DNA of 62,713 bases. Origin: Mesorhizobium sp. LSJC280B00 (GTDB lineage Bacteria > Pseudomonadota > Alphaproteobacteria > Rhizobiales > Rhizobiaceae). Under the pieces are notes generated by a model, which ran no database searches, was not told the DNA's origin, and saw only the letters and a list, made by a program, of their open reading frames with translations. Made by a program: the position numbers and the translations under genes. Numbering within the stretch: the first letter of the stretch is position 1; each line of letters starts with the position of its first letter. Below are positions 7,933 to 16,698 of this stretch, in pieces. The stretch lies in NCBI RefSeq assembly GCF_000502835.1, contig NZ_AYVL01000004.1, forward strand, positions 414,236-476,948, written 5' to 3'.

Positions 7933-8967
7933 ATGACCGACAGGCCGGACGGCCCGGGCGAGAAAAAGTCGCGGCGCCTTGGCGTCCGCGAGATCGCCAA
8001 GCGCGTCGGCGTCGCGCCGATGACCGTGTCGCGGGCGCTGTCCAATCCCGATATGGTCTCGCCGGAGACGCGCGCCAAGGTGCTGCAGGCCATCGAGCAG
8101 GCCGGCTTCGTACCCAACCGGCTGGCGTCCAGCATGCGCGGCAACGGCCGCATGATCGGCACGGTGGTGCCGCCGCTGATCAATTCGGGCATCGCCGAGC
8201 AAGTGCAGGGCATGTCCGACGAATGCCACGAGAGCGGCTATTCGATGCTCCTGGTGCAGGGCGAGTTCACGCAGGAGGCAGAGGAGAAATCGATCCGCAC
8301 CCTGCTTGGCTGGCGCCCGGTCGGCATGATCCTGCAAAGCTTCGTGCAAAGCGACACGGCCCGTGCGCTTCTCAAGAGCAGCGGCGCACCAGTGGTCGAA
8401 ATCTCGGAGATCAAGGGCCGCAAGCCGATCGACATGGTGGTCGGCGTGTCCAACTTCGAGACCGCCTACGCCATGACCATGCATCTGGCGGCCAAGGGCT
8501 ACAAGCGCATCGGCTTCGTCTCGACGCCGATCCATGGCAATGATCGCCTGCAGCAGCGCCGCACCGGCTATCATGCCGCGCTCACCGAACTCGGCATCAA
8601 GAACCATGCCGACATGGAGGTCGAGGTGCCGATCACCCCGCAAGGCGGCGCCGAGGCGCTGGTGACGTTGACGTCGAGGCACAAGGACATCGACGCCATC
8701 TTCTTCTCCAGCGACACGCTGGCCGTCGGCGCCGTGCAGGAATGCCACCGCCGCCACTGGGCGGTGCCGGGCAGGATCGCCATCGCCGGCTATGGCGACA
8801 TGGATCTCGCGGCCCAACTCTATCCGCCGCTGACCACCGTGAAGGTTAATCGCTACGAGATGGGCCGGCGCGCCGTGCGGCAATTGCTGGCAAGGCTCGG
8901 CGGCGACACCAAGGTGCCGACCATCACCAGCCTCGGCTTCGAGATCGTCGACCGCGAGAGCGCTTGA
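7933..8967 (+). CDS. LacI-family transcriptional regulator
   Basis: A 344-residue LacI-type regulator. The N-terminal helix-turn-helix spans about 18-40 (VREIAKRVGVAPMTVSRAL) and the hinge helix contains PNRLASSM. A periplasmic-binding-protein-like effector domain follows, resembling gluconate-type members. The ATG at 7933 lies 8 nt after TTGGAG; an ATG 6 bp earlier sits too close and upstream frames have no regulator homology. The gene is divergent from the permease operon and convergent with the dehydratase gene, the stop codons abutting at TGATCA (8965-8970). Likely targets are the two TTGATACCGGTACCA operators at 12829 and 20792 (inference). Confidence 0.92.
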   Translation: MTDRPDGPGEKKSRRLGVREIAKRVGVAPMTVSRALSNPDMVSPETRAKVLQAIEQAGFVPNRLASSMRGNGRMIGTVVPPLINSGIAEQVQGMSDECHESGYSMLLVQGEFTQEAEEKSIRTLLGWRPVGMILQSFVQSDTARALLKSSGAPVVEISEIKGRKPIDMVVGVSNFETAYAMTMHLAAKGYKRIGFVSTPIHGNDRLQQRRTGYHAALTELGIKNHADMEVEVPITPQGGAEALVTLTSRHKDIDAIFFSSDTLAVGAVQECHRRHWAVPGRIAIAGYGDMDLAAQLYPPLTTVKVNRYEMGRRAVRQLLARLGGDTKVPTITSLGFEIVDRESA

Positions 8968-10152
8968 TCAGGACGGCTGTTTCTTTGCCGTGTCGTCTCG
9001 CCGCCCGAGGCGCTTTTCCCAGCCTTCGGCGTGGACGTTGAGATAGGCATCGGGATCGTAGGGATGATCCTTGATCGCATCGATGTTGAGATCGATGCCG
9101 AGCCCCGGCGCGTCCGGCAACGACAGGTGGCCATTGTGGGGATTGATGGTCGGATGCCAGGTCGCGAGGTCGCGCGTCCACGGGTCGTTGAAGGCGTCGA
9201 AATGCTCCTGGATAAGGAAATTCGGCACCGCTGCCGCGAGCTGCAGGCACACCGCCGTAGCCACCGGTCCACCGCTCTGGTGCGGCGCGATATGGCTGCC
9301 ATGCGCGAGCGCCAGATTGGCCACCTGCATCGACGGCCCGATGCCGCCGAGCGACATCGGCTCAGGCTGGAAGATGTTGACGCCGCCGCCGGCGGCCAGC
9401 GTGTAGAACTGGCCGACCGTGTCGTACATCTCGCCGGTCGCAACCGGGATCGGCGAGCGGTGCGCCACTTCGTGCACGGTCTCCGGCCGGTCGCGCGAGG
9501 TCGGCTCCTCCCACCAGTAAATATCGAGATCGGAAAATTTCTGGGCTGCCTGAAGCGCCGCGATCTCGGTGAAGCGGGCATGCACGTCGATCAGGATCAG
9601 CGTGTCCGTGGGCAAGCTGTCGCGCAGCATCCGGCAGATAGCGTAGGAGAGGTCCAGTTCCTCGCGCGAAATAAACCCTTGCGCGGTACCGAACGGGTCG
9701 AGCTTGAATGCCTTAAAACCCTTGGCCAAAACCGCTTTGGCGGCCTCGAGGAAGGCTTCCGGCGTGCGTTCCGTGCGGTACCAGCCATTGGCGTAGCCGA
9801 GCACGCTGTCGCGCACCTGGCCGCCGAGCAACTGGTGGATCGGCACGCAGAGGCTCTTGCCCAGGATATCCCAACAGGCGACCTCGATCGCCGCGATCAC
9901 CGTGCGGTGGATATGGCCGCCATCGAGCGAAACGCTGTCCAGCAAGCGCTTGGCCAGCGCATTGATGCGGCGCGGGTCCTGGCCGATGGCGAGATGCTTC
10001 AGCTCGTGCACCCCGGCTTCGGTGGTCTTGATGAAGCCGTTCAGCGTGCCTTCGCCAATCCCATGGATGCCTTTGTCGGTATGCACTTTGACGAACAGCC
10101 AGTTCTTCCAGCCCGCGCCGACGGCAAACGTCTCGATCTCTGTGATCTTCAT
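8968..10152 (-). CDS. Mandelate racemase/enolase-superfamily sugar-acid dehydratase
   Basis: A 394-residue enolase-superfamily protein with an N-terminal capping domain and a C-terminal beta-barrel. Active-site elements include the Lys in GFKAFKLDPFG, the metal Asp followed by His in LIDVHARF, further metal ligands in WWEEP and ATGEM, and the His in APHQSGG. These fit the MR-type acid-sugar dehydratases, which remove water from an aldonate to give a 2-keto-3-deoxy acid. It is the last gene of the operon SDR, transketolase N, transketolase C, dehydratase. The ATG at 10152 starts with the family N-terminus (MKITEIETF). The substrate cannot be assigned from sequence. Confidence 0.9.
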   Translation of the reverse strand: MKITEIETFAVGAGWKNWLFVKVHTDKGIHGIGEGTLNGFIKTTEAGVHELKHLAIGQDPRRINALAKRLLDSVSLDGGHIHRTVIAAIEVACWDILGKSLCVPIHQLLGGQVRDSVLGYANGWYRTERTPEAFLEAAKAVLAKGFKAFKLDPFGTAQGFISREELDLSYAICRMLRDSLPTDTLILIDVHARFTEIAALQAAQKFSDLDIYWWEEPTSRDRPETVHEVAHRSPIPVATGEMYDTVGQFYTLAAGGGVNIFQPEPMSLGGIGPSMQVANLALAHGSHIAPHQSGGPVATAVCLQLAAAVPNFLIQEHFDAFNDPWTRDLATWHPTINPHNGHLSLPDAPGLGIDLNIDAIKDHPYDPDAYLNVHAEGWEKRLGRRDDTAKKQPS

Positions 10153-10161
10153 GCGGCAGTC

Positions 10162-11151
10162 CTAATTCAGGGCGGCGATCGTTGCGATGACGGCCTCGGT
10201 CGTCAGGCCGTACTTCGCTTGCAAGGTCGGCACCGCGCCGCATTCGATATAGCGGTCGGGCAGGCCGATGCGCGTTACCTTCTTCGCAATGCTGGCATCG
10301 AACAAGGTCTCGACCACAAGGCTCGCCAAGCCGCCGACAACAACATGGTTTTCCGCCGTGACGATATGGTTGAAGCCGGTCGAAAATTCGGCCACCGCCT
10401 CGGCGTCGAACGGTTTTATCGTCGGCACGTGCAACACTCCGACGGAGATGCCTTGTTTGCGCAAGGCTTCCGCCGCGTCCAGCGCCCGCTCGGTCATGAA
10501 GCCGGTCGAGATGATGCCGACATCCGAGCCTTCGCGAAGCTGTCGCGCCCTGCCGATTTCGAAGCGATAGCCAGCTTCAAATACCACCGGCACGTTGCCA
10601 CGCAGCAGCCGCATATAAACCGGACCACGATGCTCGGCGATCGCGCCGGTCGCAGCCTCGATCTCGGTCGCATCGCAGGGGTCGATGATGGTCAGGCCGG
10701 GGATCATGCGCATCAGCGCCAGGTCCTCGATCGCCTGATGCGTGCCGCCATAGCCGGTGGTCAATCCCGGCAGTCCGGCGACGATCTTGACGTCGAGGCT
10801 GGAGTGGGCGAGCGCGATGGCGACGAAATCATAGGCGCGCCGCGTCGCGAACACGCCATAGGTGGTGGCGAACGGCACCTTGCCGGTGCGCGCCAGTCCG
10901 GCGGCGACGGCGACCAGATTCTGCTCGGCCATGCCGACATTGAAGAAGCGGTCTGGAAAGGCATCGCGGAACGGCAATATGTCGGTGTATTTGCCGAGAT
11001 CGGCGGTCAGCCCGACAATGTCTGGATGGCTCTGGCCAAGACGGGCCAGCGCGCGGCCGAACGGTGCCTCAACGCTCTGCCGGCCGTCGCCAACGTCTTC
11101 GTCCTGGCCCATGGCCGGCGTGCGGCCAGCCTCCATCGCCGTGCCGCTCAC
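10162..11151 (-). CDS. Transketolase, C-terminal subunit
   Basis: A 329-residue protein equivalent to the pyrimidine-binding and C-terminal domains of transketolase. It contains GLTADLGKYTDI, the catalytic MAEQN Glu, TTYGVFATRRAYDF and a C-terminal Rossmann-like domain. It should pair with the N-terminal subunit encoded just upstream to make a TPP-dependent ketol transferase. A GTG at 11151 overlaps the upstream stop (GTGA) and has GGGAG 7 nt before it, so it was preferred to the ATG at 11136. Split transketolases are known in dedicated sugar and sugar-acid pathways; the substrate here is unknown. Confidence 0.9.
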   Translation of the reverse strand: MSGTAMEAGRTPAMGQDEDVGDGRQSVEAPFGRALARLGQSHPDIVGLTADLGKYTDILPFRDAFPDRFFNVGMAEQNLVAVAAGLARTGKVPFATTYGVFATRRAYDFVAIALAHSSLDVKIVAGLPGLTTGYGGTHQAIEDLALMRMIPGLTIIDPCDATEIEAATGAIAEHRGPVYMRLLRGNVPVVFEAGYRFEIGRARQLREGSDVGIISTGFMTERALDAAEALRKQGISVGVLHVPTIKPFDAEAVAEFSTGFNHIVTAENHVVVGGLASLVVETLFDASIAKKVTRIGLPDRYIECGAVPTLQAKYGLTTEAVIATIAALN

Positions 11152-11996
11152 TGGCCCGCTCCCACGCTGTTCTCGAACTCGGCGATGATGCCGTCCCATT
11201 GCCCCACGTCGATGCGGAAGAAGTGCGATTTCTCGCTGCTCTCGATGCGCGGCACGCCCTTGCCGGGCAGTGTGCGCAGCACGATCGCCTTCGGCTTGCC
11301 GTTGCGCTGACGTGCACCGGTCAGCGCGCCGACTATCGCCGTCATGTCGTTGCCGTCGATCTCTGATGTTTCCCAGCCGAAGGCGCGCCATTTGTCGGCG
11401 ACAGGTTCCATGTCGAGCACGACAGGCCCGTCGGCCTGGATCCCGTTGCAGTCGATCAGCGCCACCAGCCCGTCGAGCTTGAAATGGCTGGCCGACATTG
11501 CCGCTTCCCAGGTTGAGCCTTCCTGCATCTCGCCGTCGGACAGCTCGACGAAGACGCGCGCGTCGGAGCGGTCGACGCGCAGTCCGAGCGCCTGGCCGAC
11601 ACCTTGTCCCAGCCCATGGCCAAGCGAGCCGCCGATCATTTCGACCCCGGGCGTGGTGTCGAGCGTCGACATCACCAGCCGGCTTTTGTCGGCGCCATAG
11701 GTGACCAGCTCCTCGATCGGAATGATGCCGGCCTCGGCCAGCGCCGCCCACAGCGCGATGGAATAGTGACCGGTCGACAACAGGAAACGGTCGCGCTCGG
11801 GCCACGCCAGATTGTGCGGGTCGTAGCGCAACTCATGGAAATACAGCGCTGCGAGCGCATCGGCGATGCCGAGGCCCTGGCCGATATAGCCTTGGCCCTG
11901 GCCGTGCGCCATGGTCAGCATGTGGCGGCGCAGCCGCGTTGCCTTGCGTTCGAGCGCGCCGACATCGGCGGTACCGGGAGGGGAGTTGCGCAGCAT
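11148..11996 (-). CDS. Transketolase, N-terminal subunit
   Basis: A 282-residue TPP-binding subunit. GHYSIALWAALAEAG and GGSLGHGLGQGVGQALG match the transketolase TPP domain, and the metal/TPP motif runs from SDGEMQEG to IDCNGIQ. It acts in the cytosol with the C-terminal subunit, sharing a 4-bp gene overlap with it. It follows the SDR gene at 12001 with only 4 bp between, so the four minus-strand genes are one operon driven from the LacI-operator promoter near 12829-12857. Confidence 0.92.
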   Translation of the reverse strand: MLRNSPPGTADVGALERKATRLRRHMLTMAHGQGQGYIGQGLGIADALAALYFHELRYDPHNLAWPERDRFLLSTGHYSIALWAALAEAGIIPIEELVTYGADKSRLVMSTLDTTPGVEMIGGSLGHGLGQGVGQALGLRVDRSDARVFVELSDGEMQEGSTWEAAMSASHFKLDGLVALIDCNGIQADGPVVLDMEPVADKWRAFGWETSEIDGNDMTAIVGALTGARQRNGKPKAIVLRTLPGKGVPRIESSEKSHFFRIDVGQWDGIIAEFENSVGAGQ

Positions 11997-12000
11997 CTGG

Positions 12001-12795
12001 TCAGTCCTTGTCGAGCCCGCCCGACATGTTGAGCCGCTCGGCCGTCATGTACTTGGGCGAATCGAGGCAGAGCCAGACGACAGCCTCCGCGACCTCGGAA
12101 ATCTCGGCGCGGCGGCCGAGCGGGATGCGGCGCGTGCGCTCGTCGAGAAAGGCCTGCAGGTCGTCGCGGCCGTTGGCGCGGGCAAGATCGGTCTCCGTCG
12201 AGCGCTGCATCTCGGTGTCCATCATGCCCGGCGCCAGGCTGTTGACCAGCACGCCATAGGGCGCCAGCGCCACCGCAGCGGCGCGGGTGATAGAATCGAC
12301 GCCGGCCTTGCTGGCGGTGTAGGCGGTGTAGTCCGGCAGCGCCATGCGCGAGCCCGGCGAGGTGATGTTGACGATGCGCCCCGAACGCTGCTCGCGCATC
12401 ACCCGGCCCGCCGCCTTGCAGGCCATGGCAAGTGCGGTGACATTGAGCGCCAGCGTGCGGTTCCAGGCCTTGAAGGTGGCATCGAGGAACGGCTCGATGA
12501 CGCCATAGCCGGCATTGTTGACGAGGATGTCGATGCCGCCCCAGCGTGCGACCACTTTTTCCACCGCCGCTTCCGGCGCACCTTCCCTGGTGAAATCGCC
12601 TGTTATGGCCTCGGTTTCCGCACCGATATCCCTGATTTGTCGGGCGGTTTCGGCCAATCCTTCGCCATTGATGTCGGCAATTGCGACAGCACAGCCGCGC
12701 CGGGCCAACTGGATCGCCACTTCGCGGCCGAGGCCGCCGGCGGCCCCGGTGACCAGCGCCCTCGGTCGCGTGGTATCGTGAATTTCGGCAGGCAA
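12001..12795 (-). CDS. SDR-family oxidoreductase
   Basis: A 264-residue complete classical SDR: TGAAGGLG (16-23), NNAG (93-96), Ser146 and Tyr159/Lys163 (YTASK). The C-terminal end (ERLNMSGGLDKD) departs slightly from the usual VDGG. Cytosolic and NAD(P)-dependent. It is first in the operon with the split transketolase and the dehydratase, and its promoter (TTGACA at 12852-12857, TATCAA at 12829-12834, minus strand) is covered at the -10 by a LacI-type operator. It probably oxidises an imported sugar or reduces a keto intermediate. Confidence 0.9.
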   Translation of the reverse strand: MPAEIHDTTRPRALVTGAAGGLGREVAIQLARRGCAVAIADINGEGLAETARQIRDIGAETEAITGDFTREGAPEAAVEKVVARWGGIDILVNNAGYGVIEPFLDATFKAWNRTLALNVTALAMACKAAGRVMREQRSGRIVNITSPGSRMALPDYTAYTASKAGVDSITRAAAVALAPYGVLVNSLAPGMMDTEMQRSTETDLARANGRDDLQAFLDERTRRIPLGRRAEISEVAEAVVWLCLDSPKYMTAERLNMSGGLDKD

Positions 12796-12828
12796 GCGAG
12801 CACCCTCCCGGTGGCCATCTTGACGGGA

Positions 12829-12843
12829 TTGATACCGGTACCA
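12829..12843. promoter_or_regulatory. Putative LacI operator A and divergent promoters
   Basis: TTGATACCGGTACCA is a near-palindrome centred on CCGG. The same 15-mer occurs inverted at 20792-20806. On the minus strand it overlaps the -10 (TATCAA) of a promoter with TTGACA 17 bp upstream, driving the SDR-transketolase-dehydratase operon. On the plus strand TTGACG (12820-12825) with CATAAAT (12842-12848) could drive the dehydratase gene at 12914. One operator could therefore control both directions. Confidence 0.65.
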
Positions 12844-12913
12844 TAAATGGCTGTCAACGGGGATGTGCTATTGTGCGCCGGCCGTGCGGTTGGTCGGCAA
12901 TGGGGAGGAAAAG

Positions 12914-14134
12914 ATGAAAGTCGTTGCGCTCGAAACGCTGCAGCTGGCGGAGTTCCCGTTCCTGTTCTGGCTGCGCGTCCACACCGATGCCGGCCTCATC
13001 GGCACCGGCGAGACTTTCTGGGCGCCGGGTCCGGTCGCCTCCTATATCCACGACAATGTCGCCGCCTATCTCCTCGGCAAGGATCCGCGCGACATCGAGC
13101 TGCATGACCGCACGCTGGGCAGCGTCTATGTCGGCGCGCGCGATTCCGGCGCCGAAGTGCGCGGCAATTCCGCCGTCAACATCGCGCTGTGGGATATCTA
13201 TGGCCAGGCGCTCGGCGAGCCGGTCTGGCGGCTGCTTGGCGGCCGTACCCACAAGACCGTGCCGATCTACAACACCTGCGCCGGCTACAAGCATGTCCGC
13301 GCCACAAGGAAGAACGCGCTGTTCGAACGTGGCGAAGACTGGTCGCTTAAGGCTGGCGACTCGAACGAAGGCCCATATGAGGATTTGCTCGCCTGGCGCT
13401 ACAATGCCGGCGACCTCGCCAAGAGCCTGAAATCGGAAGGCATCGGCGCGATGAAGATATGGCCGTTCGACATCGCCGCCGAGGCCTCGAACGGCACCCG
13501 CATTTCGCTTGCCGACCTCGACAAGGCGCTGGAGCCCTTCCAGAAAATCCGCGACGCCGTCGGCCGCGACATGGAGATCATGGTCGAGCTGCACGGGTTG
13601 TGGACCTTGCCGCCAGTGCTGCGCATCGCCGAGGCGTTGACGCCCTATGACGTCGCCTGGCTGGAGGAGCCCATCCGTTACAACGAGCTTGACGCCATGG
13701 CCGAGCTTGTCCGCCACACCTCCATTCCGATCGCCGCCAGCGAGCGGCTGGCCTCGCGGCAGATGTTCAAGCAATTGATCGACAAGCGCGCCGCTTCGGT
13801 CATCATGATCGATCTTGCCTGGTGCGGCGGGCTCTCGGAAGCGCGCAAGATCGCCAACTTGGCCGAGGCCAGCGAACTGCCGGTGACACTGCACGACTGC
13901 ACCGGGCCGATCGTCTATGCCGCCAGTTGCGCGCTCTCGGCGACTTTGCCGAACGTCAACTACCAGGAAGCGGTGCGCGCCTATTTCACCGGCTGGTACA
14001 CCGAGATTGTCGCCGACATTCCGCAGGTCAGCAATGGCCATGTCGCGCCGCTCGAAGGGCCGGGGCTTGGCCCCAGCCTGCGGCCGGAGCTGTTCCAGCG
14101 GCCTGACGCGACGGTGCGCGTCACCAAAAGCTAG
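12914..14134 (+). CDS. Mandelate racemase/enolase-superfamily dehydratase
   Basis: A 406-residue second enolase-superfamily enzyme, distinct from the one at 8968. Capping-domain GLIGTGETFWAPG precedes the barrel, which has the Lys in GAMKIWPFD, metal ligands in MVELHG, WLEEP and ASERL, and the His/Asp pair in VTLHDCTGP. Expected to dehydrate a sugar acid to a 2-keto-3-deoxy acid. The ATG at 12914 follows GGGGAGG; an upstream frame from 12863 has no homology. It lies divergent from the SDR-transketolase operon across the LacI operator and is followed by the GntR operator of the 2-oxoacid dehydrogenase operon. Confidence 0.9.
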   Translation: MKVVALETLQLAEFPFLFWLRVHTDAGLIGTGETFWAPGPVASYIHDNVAAYLLGKDPRDIELHDRTLGSVYVGARDSGAEVRGNSAVNIALWDIYGQALGEPVWRLLGGRTHKTVPIYNTCAGYKHVRATRKNALFERGEDWSLKAGDSNEGPYEDLLAWRYNAGDLAKSLKSEGIGAMKIWPFDIAAEASNGTRISLADLDKALEPFQKIRDAVGRDMEIMVELHGLWTLPPVLRIAEALTPYDVAWLEEPIRYNELDAMAELVRHTSIPIAASERLASRQMFKQLIDKRAASVIMIDLAWCGGLSEARKIANLAEASELPVTLHDCTGPIVYAASCALSATLPNVNYQEAVRAYFTGWYTEIVADIPQVSNGHVAPLEGPGLGPSLRPELFQRPDATVRVTKS

Positions 14135-14166
14135 CCGTCATCAGGCTCTTTTCGGAGCCAGTAGAC

Positions 14167-14182
14167 ATTATGCTATTATAAT
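14167..14182. promoter_or_regulatory. Putative GntR operator, site 3
   Basis: The reverse complement is ATTATAATAGCATAAT, a perfect 16-bp match to 972-987. The plus strand contains TATAAT (14177-14182), a likely -10 for the E1-lipoyl fusion operon starting at 14266. Confidence 0.6.
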
Positions 14183-14265
14183 CTATGATGGACCGAAGCG
14201 AGTGACCGACAAGCTCGCCGCCGGCGCTTTGCCGCCCGGCACCGGACGGATTCAGGGAGGCTTTG

Positions 14266-16665
14266 GTGGCAATTTCTGCGGCGCGCGCACGCGAGGATCC
14301 CAGGGGTGCGCCAAACCTCCCCGACCGGAAAATCCTGCTCGACCTGTTCGAACGCATGGTGCTGTTGCGCCGCTTCGAAAGCATTGCCCAGATCGCTTGC
14401 CGCAAGGGCGAGACCCCCGGCTTCCTGCATCTCTATATCGGCGAGGAGGCGACCGGTGTCGGCGTCTGCGCGCATCTGCGCCCGACCGACTGGGTCACCT
14501 CAACCCATCGTGGCCACGGCCATGCGCTGGCCAAGGGCGCCAACCCCGGCCGGGTGATGGCCGAGCTGTTCGGCAAGGCCGATGGCATTTGCGGCGGCCG
14601 CGGCGGCACCATGCATCTCTACGACCGCTCTGTAGGCCTGTTCGGCACCAATGGCATCGTCGCCGCCGGCATCGGTCATGCCGTCGGCATCGGCATGAGC
14701 GCGCGCCAGCAAGGGCGCGACGACATTGGCGTCGCCTTCTTCGGTGACGGCGCCGCCAATCATGGCGGCTTCCACGAGGCACTCAACTTCGCCGCCGTGC
14801 AGCGGGCGCCCGCGGTCTTCGTCTGCGAGAACAACCTCTACGCCACGGCGACGCCGCTCAACTCCGTCACGCTCAATCCCGAAATCGCCACCAAGGCCGC
14901 CTCCTACGGCATGCCCGGCGTCGCGGTGGACGGCAACGACGTCTTCGCCGTCTGGCTGGCGATGAAGGAAGCCACCGAGCGCGCCCGCGCCGGCAAGGGT
15001 CCGACGCTGATCGAGGCCAAGACCTATCGCACCGTCGGTCATCATGAGGGTGATCCGGTTATCGGCACCTACCGGACGCAGGAAGAACTCGACGCCTGGA
15101 TCAAGCGCGATCCGATCGACATGTTTCGCAAGCGGCTGATCGAGGACTATGGCATCGCCGATGCTGAGGCATTGGCGACGATCGAAAGCCGGATCGAGAA
15201 GGTGGTCGAGGAGGCGCTGGCCTTGGCCCGCAACTCGCCCGAGCCCGATCCGGCGACCGTGCGCCTGCATGTCTTTGCCGACCCAATCAACCCGCCGGCC
15301 GCCTTGCAGCCGCGCGCCGTCGGCGAGACGCGCACGCAAGGCTGGCTCGAGGCGGTGCGCGACGGCATTGCCGAGGAAATGCGTGCCAATCCGGCGATCC
15401 TCTATTTCGGCGAAGGCACCGGCGAACGCGGCGGCAGCTTCGCGCACACCAGGAACCTCTGGCAGGAGTTCGGCGCCGAGCGGATGGTCGACACGCCGAT
15501 TTCCGAACAGGGCTTTACCGCCGCCGCCGTCGGCGCCTCGGCCACCGGTGCGCGAACCGTCTCGGACCTGATGTTTGCCGACTTCGCCTTCGAGACCGCC
15601 GGGCAGATTTTCCTGCAGGCAGCGAAGCTGCGCTACATGACGAGCGGCCTGATGAGCGCGCCGATGGTGGTGCGCGTCGGCGCCGGCGCTTTGCGCAGTT
15701 CCGGTCCGCATCACAGCGGCATCTATCACCCCATCTTCGCCCACATGCCGGGCCTCATCGTTTGCGTGCCCTCGACCCCGGCCGATGCCAAGGGGCTGAT
15801 GAAGACCGCGCTGCGGGCCGGCGATCCGGTCATCATGCTCGAGCCCAAGGCGCTGTTCGCCTCCAAGGGCGAGGTGCCGGTCGGCGAGCATTATGTGCCC
15901 TTCGGCGTCGCGCGCATCGCGCGGGCCGGCACCGACATCACCATTGTAGCCGCCGGCCAGATGGTGCAACGCGCGCTGGAGGCGGCGCAGGCGCTGGCCA
16001 CTGAGGGCATCGAAGCCGAAGTGATCGATCCGCGCACCATCATGCCGCTCGACATCGAGACAATCGTCGCCAGCGTGCGTAAGACTCATCGGCTGCTCAT
16101 CGTCGATGAAGCCTGGGCGATGTGCGGCCTTGGCGGCGAGATCGCGCAAGCGATCAACGAACTCGCCTTCGACGAACTCGACGCCCCGCCCGGGAGGTTG
16201 CACACCGCGCCGACCTCGCATCCCTTCGCACCCGTGCTGGAGCGCGCCATGTTGGTCGACACGGCGCGCATCGTCCAGGGCGTGCGCGACGTCATCGCGG
16301 GCAAGCCGCCGGTACCGGATCACTGGTACACGGTCGGCCTGAAAAGTGCTGCGTCGGCTAATCCCGTGCCTGTTCCGGCCAAGCCGCAACCCGCCACGCC
16401 GGCGCCAACGACTGCACCTGCCGTCAGCGACGACGAGCCGATAACCATGCCGTTCGGCGATCTCACCGTCAGCGAAGGCACGGTCGTCAAATGGCTGAAG
16501 GCGGTCGGCGATGCGATCAAGGAGGGCGAACTGATCGCCGAGATCGAGACCGACAAGGCGGTGGTCGAGATCGAGGCGCCGATCAGCGGCACGCTTGCCG
16601 CGATCGACCAGCCGGTCGGCGCGGTCGTGCCGATGGGCGGCCGCATCGGTGGCATCAAGAAATAA
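14266..16665 (+). CDS. Fused 2-oxoacid dehydrogenase E1 (alpha + beta) with C-terminal lipoyl domain
   Basis: A 799-residue three-part protein. Residues about 20-335 are an E1 alpha subunit with the TPP motif GDGAANHGG (about 160-168) to ENN (188-190). About 345-680 is an E1 beta subunit (GEGTGERGG, SEQGF, RVGAGALRSSGPHHSG). A Pro/Ala-rich linker (about 685-710) leads to a lipoyl domain whose ETDKA carries the lipoyl-lysine near 764. TPP-dependent decarboxylation and a lipoyl carrier are thus on one chain; the lipoyl domain normally belongs to E2. The GTG at 14266 lies 5 nt after AGGGAGG; a TTG one codon earlier is possible. The 2-hydroxyacid dehydrogenase and E2-like genes follow. The substrate is unknown; a sugar-derived 2-oxoacid is inferred. 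Confidence 0.92.
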   Translation: MAISAARAREDPRGAPNLPDRKILLDLFERMVLLRRFESIAQIACRKGETPGFLHLYIGEEATGVGVCAHLRPTDWVTSTHRGHGHALAKGANPGRVMAELFGKADGICGGRGGTMHLYDRSVGLFGTNGIVAAGIGHAVGIGMSARQQGRDDIGVAFFGDGAANHGGFHEALNFAAVQRAPAVFVCENNLYATATPLNSVTLNPEIATKAASYGMPGVAVDGNDVFAVWLAMKEATERARAGKGPTLIEAKTYRTVGHHEGDPVIGTYRTQEELDAWIKRDPIDMFRKRLIEDYGIADAEALATIESRIEKVVEEALALARNSPEPDPATVRLHVFADPINPPAALQPRAVGETRTQGWLEAVRDGIAEEMRANPAILYFGEGTGERGGSFAHTRNLWQEFGAERMVDTPISEQGFTAAAVGASATGARTVSDLMFADFAFETAGQIFLQAAKLRYMTSGLMSAPMVVRVGAGALRSSGPHHSGIYHPIFAHMPGLIVCVPSTPADAKGLMKTALRAGDPVIMLEPKALFASKGEVPVGEHYVPFGVARIARAGTDITIVAAGQMVQRALEAAQALATEGIEAEVIDPRTIMPLDIETIVASVRKTHRLLIVDEAWAMCGLGGEIAQAINELAFDELDAPPGRLHTAPTSHPFAPVLERAMLVDTARIVQGVRDVIAGKPPVPDHWYTVGLKSAASANPVPVPAKPQPATPAPTTAPAVSDDEPITMPFGDLTVSEGTVVKWLKAVGDAIKEGELIAEIETDKAVVEIEAPISGTLAAIDQPVGAVVPMGGRIGGIKK

Positions 16666-16698
16666 TCATTTGTTCCCAATGAAATCCGAAGGGCAAGC

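Noticed and set aside
3264..8970. Overlapping stop codons (CTAG at 3264-3267, TGATCA at 8965-8970) as a regulatory feature
   Set aside because: Compact convergent gene ends are common in such genomes and no terminator structure is present at these points.
14500..16389. Long minus-strand open frame (629 codons) opposite the E1-lipoyl fusion
   Set aside because: It is His/Arg/Gly-rich, has no domain or membrane pattern, and mirrors the third-position GC bias of the real gene. Similar antisense frames at 2455-3714, 9031-11310 and 21916-23688 were rejected for the same reason.
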